Shown piece after piece: positions 36,378 to 44,105 of a stretch of 64,000 nt of DNA; the first letter of the stretch is position 1; each line of letters starts with the position of its first letter. The translations under genes and the position numbers were made by a program. The notes beneath the pieces were generated by a model, which saw only the letters and a list, made by a program, of their open reading frames with translations, was not told the DNA's origin and searched no databases. Origin of the DNA: Thermothelomyces thermophilus ATCC 42464 (taxonomy: Eukaryota > Ascomycota > Sordariomycetes > Sordariales > Chaetomiaceae); contig NC_016473.1 in assembly GCF_000226095.1 (NCBI RefSeq), positions 1,612,001-1,676,000 of the forward strand. The letters are read 5' to 3'.

Positions 36378-36942
36378 GAGAGGGGGGGGAAGCTGTTGAG
36401 ATGGGTTCAAAACCGCAATAGACTACATACACATGGATGCGGAGAATCTTTGCTTGTCGAAACGCTGGGTACGATGACGCAAACAGAAATGATGATGGGT
36501 ATCGGATTCCGGGCATCGTCCGTATCTTAACGACCCCGCGGGCCCCGCTCCGTTGCCCCCCCCTCCCCGAGTCTCCGGTTGATCTCCGACAGGGACTGGT
36601 GGTGCAAGTTCGCCCACCACCAAATGTGGGGTTGGTGAGCTCATATCTCACACGTGTACCAGCAAATACGCGGCGGCAAGAGGGGAGGGGTAGCAGAGGG
36701 CCCGGTATGTGCCCGGTATGCTTTAAAAAGGACGTCTAGATTCAGGCAGGCGCTTGAGGGACGTAACTTCCTCGGTGCACATCAACCGACAACGCTCTGG
36801 TTCTTGGTTCTTTGGTTGACATACTTGAAGAGACAAAAAAAAACCGTCGTACTTGTACGAAGTAGCAGTGTATCTACCTACCTACTTACAAGACCCAAGG
36901 AAGAGAAGAGAAACCTGTGACGTATCCGTCGCTACCACAGCA
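36378..36942. other. Spacer between the Aim6-like gene and cyanase
   Basis: No supported gene. The last 100 bases contain CTACCTACCTAC-type repeats and lead into the cyanase start; the promoter and 5' UTR of cyanase are expected here. Confidence 0.5.
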
Positions 36943-38155
36943 ATGACAGAATCTCAACGTGCCCGTCGTGGATCCATCGTCGCCATTGCAGAGCAACGGC
37001 AGAACCTCGCATCGCTCGATGTAAGTCACCCAGCAAGCACACCCGCGCCAATCCCTCGCCCCCATTGGTTGTTCTGTTCCCCTCTACACTTCTTAGTCCC
37101 ATCCAAACCCATCCAAACCCCCCGAGCTAAAAAAAGAATAAACAACGAAAATCAAAAGTCGTCCATTCTCGACCGCCTGCCCGCCTATTCGGCCACCCTC
37201 TTCGAGGCCAAGACGCAGAAGCGGCTCACGTTCGAGGCCATCGCCGAGTACCTGGGCCGCAGCGAGGTGGCCGTGGCGGCCATCTTCTACGGGCAGGCGC
37301 GCGCGTCGCCGGAGGACGTGGACAAGCTGGTGCGGCTGCTCGGCCTGTCGGCCGAGTCCAACGTGGCGGCCCAGATGATGGGCTTCCCGGACCGCGGGCG
37401 CGCCGGGCCCATGCCGCCCGTCGAGCCGCTCATCTACCGCCTGTACGAGATCGTGCAGAACTACGGGTACGCCTTCAAGGCCGTCATCAACGAGAAGTTT
37501 GGCGACGGCATCATGAGCGCCATCTGCTTCAACAGCAAGGTCGAGAAGGAAGTGGTACGTTCTCAGACCCCTTTTTTCCACGTTATCTTTTCATTTTCTT
37601 TCCGTTTCATTTTAGGGCTCTTTTTTTTTTCTTTTTGTGGGGGAGGGGGGTGGTGGGGTGGAATGTAGAAGGAGAGGGAGGAAGAAAAAAAGGGAAGAAA
37701 AAAAGGGAAGAAAAAAAGGGAAGAAAAAAAGGGAAGAAAAAAAGGGAAGAAAAAAAGGGAAGAAAAAAAGGGAAGAAAAAAAGGGAAGAAAAAAAGGGAA
37801 GAAAAGAAGGGAAGAAAAGAAGGGAAGAAAAAAAGGGAAGAAAAAAAGGGAAGAAAAAAAGGGAAGAAAAAAAGGGAAGAAAAAAAGGGGGGAGGGGTCC
37901 TTGAGAGGCCGCGCTCCTTGCTGCAGGGAGGGTTGATATCTGAAAACCATGGAACAGTGGCTGACACTAGGACCCGACAGGACGAGACTGGCACGCCGTG
38001 GGTTGTGATCACTCTCAAGGGGAAATGGTAAGTTCTGAATCCTCCTCATGTCCTCCTGTCCCTTCAATCTTCTCGGGCCGGCCATCTGCAACTCGACGAA
38101 GCTGGACGTCTTTGCTGATACTCGAGTGTCTAGGCTTCCATTCAGCCGGTTCTAG
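36943..38155 (+). CDS. cyn1: Cyanate hydratase (cyanase)
   Basis: Four exons, 36943-37020, 37159-37554, 37981-38027 and 38134-38155, give 180 residues. Cyanase converts cyanate and bicarbonate to ammonia and CO2. The N-terminal helix-turn-helix-like half ([40 protein letters not shown]) precedes the catalytic half ([18 protein letters not shown], then [20 protein letters not shown]). Catalytic Arg120, Glu123 and Ser146 keep the spacing of the E. coli R96/E99/S122 triad. Exons 3 and 4 restore the conserved tail: [16 protein letters not shown] joined to LPFSRF. All junctions are in frame with GT-AG borders. Exon 4 codes only seven residues. Intron 2 is long (426 bases) and carries a 13-bp tandem array. 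Confidence 0.94.
37681..37886 (+). repeat. 13-bp minisatellite in cyanase intron 2
   Basis: About 16 tandem copies of GGGAAGAAAAAAA, with two or three variants carrying a single A-to-G change near 37800-37825. The array lies wholly inside an intron on the purine-rich sense strand. Copy number is likely to vary between strains. Confidence 0.95.
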
Positions 38156-38400
38156 GTCCCAGGCCGCGGTGGTGGATGTTCAGATTCCGGCCAAACATTG
38201 GGTGACATCACGGTTTGGCTTCTCCCTTATGATGGGTCGGGTGCATCGCGGGGCCGAAGTGTTATCATAGGAGCAGCGGGCTGGGATAGGTAGTCACGGC
38301 CGCGTCCCGCCTCATGATTGAAGACTTGATGCTTCCTTGGTGGACCTGATCTCTTTTAGCCGGCTGGGGTTGGGCGCGTGACAGGCAGGGGTTGGAATCA

Positions 38401-38682
38401 ACAATACTAAGGGGTTTAGGGAGAACAATACTAAGCACAACGCCACCACGACCCAAACAATAAACAGATTTGCAACCCATACGGCCCTTTTCTATATGCA
38501 AATTCCTAAGAGTATCTCCGCGACCAAGCAAGATGCTCTATCAGAGATACCTGGACGCCTCGAGAACCGATAGTTTCTACGTTGCGCATATCGTCTGGCA
38601 AGTCTAGAAGCTTTCCCTCGCCTCTCAGGGGGCGCCGACCCCTCATCTAAGCAGACGACAATACTAAGAAGACAATGCTAAG
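38401..38682 (+). promoter_or_regulatory. Four ACAATRCTAAG repeats (candidate HMG-box sites)
   Basis: Copies at 38401-38411, 38425-38435, 38658-38668 and 38672-38682, all on the same strand and arranged as two pairs. The first three are identical and the fourth has one A-to-G change. Each contains ACAAT, the core recognised by many HMG-box proteins. Fungal a-pheromone genes are controlled by HMG-box mating-type regulators, which makes the position suggestive. Binding is inferred, not shown. Confidence 0.55.
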
Positions 38683-38861
38683 TTTTCCCTCCTTTCGCCA
38701 TGGACGCTGAACACCCCTCTTTCTACGTATTTGTATATCGCAACAACGAAGCGAGGGATGTCAAAGAATGTGATAAGGGCGAGGGCGCCTGCCATTCTTC
38801 GGCCGTGTTGAACAGTGGGAAGAATAGCAACCCAGGCCCTCTGGGTTCCTTCGAGGTGCGA

Positions 38862-38880
38862 CCAATAAGTGTATAAAAAA
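38862..38880 (+). promoter_or_regulatory. CCAAT and TATA-like elements of mfa-1
   Basis: ACCAATAAGTG followed by TATAAAAAA, in the usual order and spacing for a core promoter, 115-133 bases before the pheromone start codon. Confidence 0.6.
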
Positions 38881-38890
38881 CCTCACCGTC

Positions 38891-38910
38891 GCCGGCTCCT
38901 AGGAGCCGGC
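38891..38910. repeat. Perfect 20-bp palindrome in the mfa-1 leader
   Basis: GCCGGCTCCT followed directly by its reverse complement, centred on CCTAGG, ten bases after the TATA-like element. It could form a hairpin in DNA or RNA near the transcription start, or be a dimeric protein-binding site. Confidence 0.9.
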
Positions 38911-38994
38911 TCTCCCTCGTCATCATCATCACACACAATTACACAGCACACAAGACAAACTCAGCTGTCCAAGCAAAAGGTGAAGTCAGCCAAC

Positions 38995-39069
38995 ATGCCT
39001 TCCACCACCACTCAGCCCAAGGTCCCCCAGACCTCGATCAACTTCAGCGGCTACTGCGTTGTCATGTAA
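38995..39069 (+). CDS. mfa-1: a-type lipopeptide mating pheromone precursor
   Basis: An ORF of 24 codons plus stop. It begins MPSTTTQPKVPQT and ends NFSGYCVVM, a CAAX box (C-V-V-M) directly before the TAA. The length, the KVPQT core and the GYCVVM terminus agree with Neurospora crassa MFA-1 as I recall it. The family is farnesylated at the Cys, trimmed of VVM, carboxymethylated, cut at the N-terminus and exported by an ABC transporter; it is sensed by the opposite mating type through a Ste3/PRE-1-type receptor. The frame is open upstream without another ATG near the leader, and 38995 matches the family start. Third-position bias is strong (ACC, AAG, GTC, CAG, ATC, AAC, TTC, GGC, TAC). Confidence 0.95.
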   Translation: MPSTTTQPKVPQTSINFSGYCVVM

Positions 39070-39436
39070 ATGACAACCGGGGCATTTCCGGTGCACTAGG
39101 CGGCCGTGACAAGTTCTCTTTCTCTCTCTCCTGCCATGACCTGTAAGGGGTACTCTCGGGTCTCGAACCTCTCACTCTTTCAGCGAACAGGCATTCACCA
39201 AGGAGGGAAGCACTTCGCTAATCTTTGCCCAGATTTGCCTACCTCTGTTCGCTCCGACTCTTCTAAAGCCTGAGGGCCCAGGAGACGGATAGCTCGTCAC
39301 GACCGACCGGCGGCACCACCCAATCCAGTCGGCCGGCCTCAGAAGAAGGAATCCTTCAAACCCGACCTTCCCACCATCACCGCTACCGCCAGCTTTCTTT
39401 TTCTTATCTTCTTATCTTCTTTTCCTCCCCCTTCAG
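39070..39436 (+). other. Probable 3' UTR region of mfa-1
   Basis: No open frame with coding character. It contains CT-rich stretches. The final bases (CTTATCTTC repeats then CCCCCTTCAG) form a convincing polypyrimidine tract and splice acceptor for a following exon. Confidence 0.4.
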
Positions 39437-39613
39437 GGAATCACAGCGGCCAAGAACCAACAAAAGTCATTCCCCCCGTTTTCGCCTCCGATTGCTATCA
39501 ACACGGACCTCAGCCAGCTCGGCTATTTCACGCACTCGCTGCCTTTCGGGTTCCGTCTGCCGGCGGGGCTGTGTTACGAGTTCGACGAGTTCGTCCTCGC
39601 CGAGGATGAATGA
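39437..39613 (+). CDS. Candidate orphan terminal exon, unrecognised
   Basis: A 59-codon open block beginning after a strong acceptor and ending in TGA. Its C-terminal part, NTDLSQLGYFTHSLPFGF and RLPAGLCYEFDEFVLAEDE, uses G/C-ending codons almost throughout (CTC, AGC, CAG, GGC, TTC, ACG, GAG, GAC, GTC), as the firm genes here do. I could not find its upstream exon or start codon, and I do not recognise the family. It may be the last exon of a small gene, an alternative 3' exon of the pheromone transcript, or a gene remnant. Confidence 0.4.
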   Translation, partial: GITAAKNQQKSFPPFSPPIAINTDLSQLGYFTHSLPFGFRLPAGLCYEFDEFVLAEDE

Positions 39614-39821
39614 CGGGAATGAGGAGATCCGCGACCTTGTTTCCCAAACTAATACAGCAAGGGGTTACAGCAAGGGGTGCAGATAGTTCTTCGGGATGGC
39701 TGGAGGGGAGGGGATGAGAGGTTCGGGGGAAACTGAGGTTGTTGTTTCTTGGTGGCTTTTTGTCTTTTCTTTGGTTCAATAGTGTATTTGGAGGAATGGG
39801 GATATAGTTGAACGAGGCCGG

Positions 39822-39824
<3 letters not shown>

Positions 39825-39868
<44 letters not shown>
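39825..39868. repeat. 44-base A homopolymer
   Basis: Uninterrupted A tract in non-coding DNA. It may be the tail of a retroposed sequence or simple slippage. No flanking target duplication could be established by eye. Homopolymer length is also sensitive to sequencing error. Confidence 0.9.
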
Positions 39869-39870
<2 letters not shown>

Positions 39871-40324
39871 ACCTTCTGTGCTTGCCTCTCCTGACATTCT
39901 GTGATCGAGCTTGAACTGCTTCCTGAGAACGGTGCGGGCAGCACTGGAGCACTCTGAGGCGCCGCAAAAGTGTATCGGACGCCGGACAATCTGCCTTCCA
40001 TGCCATACCTCTCCCAGAGAGCTCTGAGCATGGCTATCTTACTCGAGAGACCAAGTCTTTTCGGAAACAAAGGTATCCCCCACCTGCAGGGATTGGGTTT
40101 GGCCGCTTTCACTCACATGGTCATCTCCGCTGGCGTTGTGGTACGGCCGCACCAAGAACGCCTCGGTACCATTCGGCCCTATCCCGCCCAACTCTCCAAG
40201 TTCCAGCTCCCCCTATTTCCCTCCTCTACTAACGCCCTCTGATGCATCTGATAACTCCTGGGAGCGATTATCAGGATTAGGAAAATAGGGGGTTGCCATC
40301 CGCGTCAATGTCATCATTCAACAA
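39869..40324. other. Spacer before tRNA-Thr
   Basis: Mixed-composition DNA with no gene I can support. Confidence 0.5.
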
Positions 40325-40396
40325 GCCCGCATGGCTCAGTGGTAGAGCGTGTCACTAGTAATGACAAGGTCACTAGTTCGATTCTGGTTGTGGGCA
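40325..40396 (+). tRNA. tRNA-Thr (anticodon AGT)
   Basis: A 72-base cloverleaf. The acceptor stem GCCCGCA pairs with TGTGGGC (one G-T), with discriminator A. The D arm is GCTC/GAGC with loop AGTGGTA. The anticodon stem TGTCA/TGACA pairs perfectly around loop CTAGTAA, giving anticodon AGT (Thr, ACU/ACC through inosine). The T arm ACTAG/CTGGT has loop TTCGATT. There is no intron. Internal A-box (TGGCTCAGTGG) and B-box (AGTTCGATTCT) promoter elements are present, the latter the target of TFIIIC. CCA is not encoded, as usual in eukaryotes. Confidence 0.93.
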
Positions 40397-40964
40397 ATGA
40401 ACCTCGTCTACGAGGTCCTGTTTACTTTTGCCACTTTACATGACCTCCAAATCGAGGTCACGATCCCATTTTGGCGCATTGAGCGGTGACATGGAATGAA
40501 TATTTCTAAATTGCTGCTCATGAACAAACAGTGGCAAGTACTCCGTAATGAGAGGCTGAAGTTGCAGACAGTCGACTGCCCGCTTTGGCTTGAGCGGTAA
40601 TTTTTCTTGCAAGCTGCGGCCCGCATCGTTCCCTGAAAAAAAAGGTCCTCCGCAGCCGTTCAATGACAATGTCAATGTATCCTGATTTCTACCTCTGCGT
40701 GCATTCCGCTACTTCCGCTTCCAACAACTCTGGTGGGATATCAGCGCCGGGGGTGTGGCCTGCACCGCGGCCTGCCTTCCCAAATGGGGCGCTTTCTCAG
40801 AAGGGCATGGAGGGTTAGGGTAGCAGACGCGAGATGCAGAAGTGCCCCACCTCCTATCTTATCTTATCGCTCAATCGCGACGACCAGCCAAAAAAGTTTT
40901 GGAAGACGTTCATTCTGAAGCTGCAAGTGCATCAATCTACTGTCCCCACCAACACATCGACAAC
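40397..40964. other. Spacer between tRNA-Thr and the Ebp2 gene
   Basis: No supported gene. One TACTCCGTA motif lies at 40539. The last 150 bases are presumably the promoter and leader of the Ebp2 gene. Confidence 0.5.
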
Positions 40965-42531
40965 ATGGCGAAGAAAGGCGCAACACAGTCTCCCAAGGCG
41001 GGGTCAAAGCCCAAGGCACAAGTCACGGACAACAAACCGCAGAAACAAAAAGGTGACAGGAGAAAGTCCAATGAGCCGGCGGTGGAGAAAGTAGTCAAGG
41101 ACGAGGAGGAACGGGAGGACGAGAGCAACGAGGAGGAAGCGCCCAAGAGCAATGGCAGCAAGACCAATCAGGCCAAATACGGGAATCAAGAGACGAGCGA
41201 GGAGGGTAGCGACTCAGAGAGCAGCGACTCAGAAGGCAGCGACTCAGAGAGCAGTGAGGGTAACGAACATGGCGGCATCAACTTGGAGGGGATAAACGAA
41301 TCCGACTCGGAGTCGGAACTCGACTCGGATGAAGAAGGCCCTGAGAAGAACGGTGACGGTCAAAAAAAGAAGAAGAACGAGGGCAAGGAAAAGGACGAGG
41401 ACGATGACGGAGACGAGGAAGAGGAGGAGGAGGAGGAGGAGGAAGAGGAGGAGGAGGAGGAGGAGGAGGAGGAGGAGGAGGAGGAGGAGGAGGAGGAGGA
41501 GGAGGAGGAGGAGGAGGAGGAGGAGATTGACGTTGAGGAGCTCTCGGCAGAAGATGAGGAGGACGAGGAACAGATTGCCGCTGGCACCCGCGTCCGCCAA
41601 ACAATCAACAACAAGGAGGGCCTCCTGACTGCCCTCCGACGCTTCGCCCTCGACACGAACCCCAAGACCGTCCCCTTCGCGTTTCACCAGTCCATTGTTT
41701 CCTCCAAGAAGACGGAGGACTCCATCCCGTCCATCGAGGACGACCTACAACGCGAGCTGGCCTTCATGAACCAGTCTCTAGAAGCCGCCCGGCAGGCGCG
41801 CACCCTGTTGCGCAAGGAGGGCGTGCCCTTCACCCGGCCGACCGACTACTTTGCCGAGACGGTGCGCAGCGACGAGACCATGCAAAAGGTGAAGGCCAAG
41901 TTGATCGAGGAGGCGACCGCCAAGAAGGCGGCGGCCGAGGCGCGTAAGCAGCGCGATCTCAAGAAGTTTGGCAAGCAGGTTCAGGTGCAGAAGCAGTTGG
42001 AGCGCGCCAAGCAGAAGCGCGAAACCCTCGAAAAGATCAACTTGCTCAAGAAGAGTATGCAATCCCCGCGCCCTTCTCCTCCCCCCCCCCTTCTCTCCCC
42101 CCTTCTTTCCCCCCCCCTTTCCCCCATCCTTTCCTTCCCCTCTTCCTCCACGACGCGGAAAAATCTTTTATACACTAACATGGGTAACGTCACCAGAACG
42201 GAAAGAAGGCGGCTCCGCGGCCCTTGGCGCAACCGAAGCAGACGACCTCTTCGACGTGGCCGTCGACAACGAGCTCAAGTCTTCTGGCAACAGCAAGAAG
42301 CGCTCGGCCGACGGCCGCCCCCAGCCCAACCCCAAGCGGCAGCGGAAGGATGCCAAGTACGGCTTTGGCGGCAAGAAGCGCCACATCAAGTCCGGCGACG
42401 CCATCTCCTCGGGCGACCTGAGCGGCTTCAGCGCCAAGCGGATGAAGAGCAATAGTTTTGGTGGCAAGCCCAAGAAGGCGGGGAAGGCGCAGAGGCCCGG
42501 CAAGAGCAGGAGGCAAGCCATGAAGAGGTAA
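40965..42531 (+). CDS. ebp2: rRNA-processing protein Ebp2
   Basis: Exons 40965-42054 and 42197-42531 (142-base pyrimidine-rich intron, GTATGC donor, CACCAG acceptor) give 474 residues. Ebp2 is a nucleolar assembly factor needed for 27S pre-rRNA processing and 60S subunit formation. The N-terminal half is Lys-rich then highly acidic, with SDSESS repeats and a run of 37 Glu. The conserved half starts at GLLTALRRFALD and continues with WITHDRAWN-free signature stretches: IPSIEDDLQRELAFMNQSL, ARTLLRKEGVPFTRPTDYFA, EARKQRDLKKFGKQVQVQ, then LLKKKRKEGG across the junction, EADDLFDVAVDNE, KRQRKDAKYGFGGKKRHIKS, and a basic tail ending KAQRPGKSRRQAMKR. Those blocks define the EBP2 family and the model is complete. 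Confidence 0.95.
41415..41525 (+). repeat. 37-codon poly-Glu repeat (GAG/GAA)
   Basis: A nearly pure GAG trinucleotide run within Ebp2, encoding 37 consecutive Glu. The purine-only strand makes it prone to length change. It also generates long artificial open frames on other frames and strand. Confidence 0.97.
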
Positions 42532-44105
42532 ACGATGGGTGATATCGGTGTCAAGCGGTTAGGGGTGTGTGTGTGTGTGTATCTCCGTCCCGGCTGGGTG
42601 CTCCTGTGCTGTATTACGAGGCGGGTGGGTAGTGTTTCCAAGGTAGCTGCTTCGAATGGCGCCTGTTGTTCTCTTGATCTAGAGAGAGAACGGTTCTCGA
42701 CACACTCTGATAGGTTTCTTTCTTGCTCTGATGTCTCACACCGAGGCGCTCCTGATGCGTCTGTCGTAGTGAGGAGCTGAACATCACCGCCGCTGGGAGA
42801 TGTGGACAGGGCAAAGTACGTAGGCTTTTGGGAAGCGAGAGTTGATTCGACTGCGTCTCTACAGAATGGTAGAGCCCTGTCCCATATTCTCGGCATACCA
42901 ATACCCATTCCCACTTTGGCCAACTCTACTCTTTCGTCCGCAGCTCAATGAATGCACCAAACATAGCCTGCTACTGACCAGCCCATTCACTAACCGGACC
43001 AATCCGTCTCTGACCAATGCGCAAGACGGGGCGGTACGGGGGCTGCTGCCAAGCTGCCTTCTGGACCCCAGACTGCATCCAGAGGACCCAAACCCGCTTG
43101 TTCTTAAGGATTCCCCGGTCCCTTTCCCACGGGTCCAAAGTTCTCGAGCTCATTACGACAGTGAGAGTGTGAAAAGGTATGGTATGGCGGGTGATTACCC
43201 GACTGATAGAAGGGAGAGATGAAGGAAAGATGGAAGGGGTGTTGGAGTGTGACCATGTAAAACTCAGTTGCCGAGCCCATATGCCACCATACCAGCAATG
43301 TAAACATAAATGAAACGAGGAAGAAGCAAACAAACAAAGCACGCTGCCATCCTGAAGACTGATTGCCCCAGTCCATCGTCCCACTTCCAGGGGAAGGGTC
43401 ATGCCACATTGCCCCCCTCAACCCAGTCACCAATAGCCAGATCTTGATTACGTACGGAGTAGCTCCTTCAGACCATGCCACCTACCCATTACCACCGGCC
43501 ATCAGGGTTAAGTCCTCCAGCACAAACCGCAAACCGTCACTATCACGAGCATGAATAGGTAAGGGAAGTACGACAGAGATGTAGGAACAGAGGAGGGCTC
43601 ATTCGTTTCATGCTCGGCTATAGTAAGGTACCAAGGTGTGATGAATTCCATGACTGTCCTGCCTGTGCTCCCCTGCCTAATTTCAAAGTGACACTGCTAG
43701 CAAACAAACCAAAGGAACCAAAAAAAGAAAAGAAAAAAAGAAAAAAAAAACCAAAGAAGGAAATGATGTCCGTCGACGGGAAATCCCGGTATGGAAAGCC
43801 TTACAAGCCCAAGCAAGCGTGGAAAAAAAGAGACAGAAGGAAAAGTTCCTCGTGGTATCGTGCAACGCCAACCATGCTCGAAGAGGTAGCTGTCCGAGAG
43901 TGGGGACTGAGAGTGTGAGAGAAGATAGATGCTGTGCTGTGCTGTGCTTCGCCATGCTGTTTGCGACCAGATAGACATTATGGAATAACGCCATGCAATA
44001 TGAGGACTCGTGTGTATCCCGGCGAGGACGACTCGGAAAAGAAACCGGGGGGTATCAAGAGAACGACCATCAATCCCAACTGCAGAGAAGAGCGTATTCC
44101 TTCCA
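42532..44105. other. Convergent spacer between Ebp2 and SamB genes
   Basis: About 1.6 kb with a GT run near 42567-42582, an A-rich tract near 43718-43750 and one TACGGAGTA motif at 43453. No supported gene; 3' UTRs of both flanking genes are expected here. Confidence 0.55.

Larger units (their letters stand above)
38156..38994 (+). promoter_or_regulatory. Upstream region of the pheromone gene
   Basis: No coding signal. It contains four ACAATRCTAAG repeats, a CCAAT box at 38862-38866, a TATA-like TATAAAAAA at 38872-38880, and a 20-bp palindrome at 38891-38910. The distance from TATA to the ATG is about 120 bases, leaving a leader of roughly 90. Confidence 0.65.

Noticed and set aside
37672-37890. 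Possible CRISPR-like array
   Set aside because: Units are contiguous 13-mers with no unique spacers, and the host is a eukaryote; it is a minisatellite.
37563-38091. Phe/Leu-rich and Lys/Glu-rich frames over the cyanase intron
   Set aside because: Created by the 13-bp tandem array; the true exons flank it and the array is intronic.
41244-41687. Leu-, Ser-, Pro- and Arg-rich long frames over the Ebp2 acidic tract
   Set aside because: Artefacts of the GAG repeat read in other frames or on the other strand.
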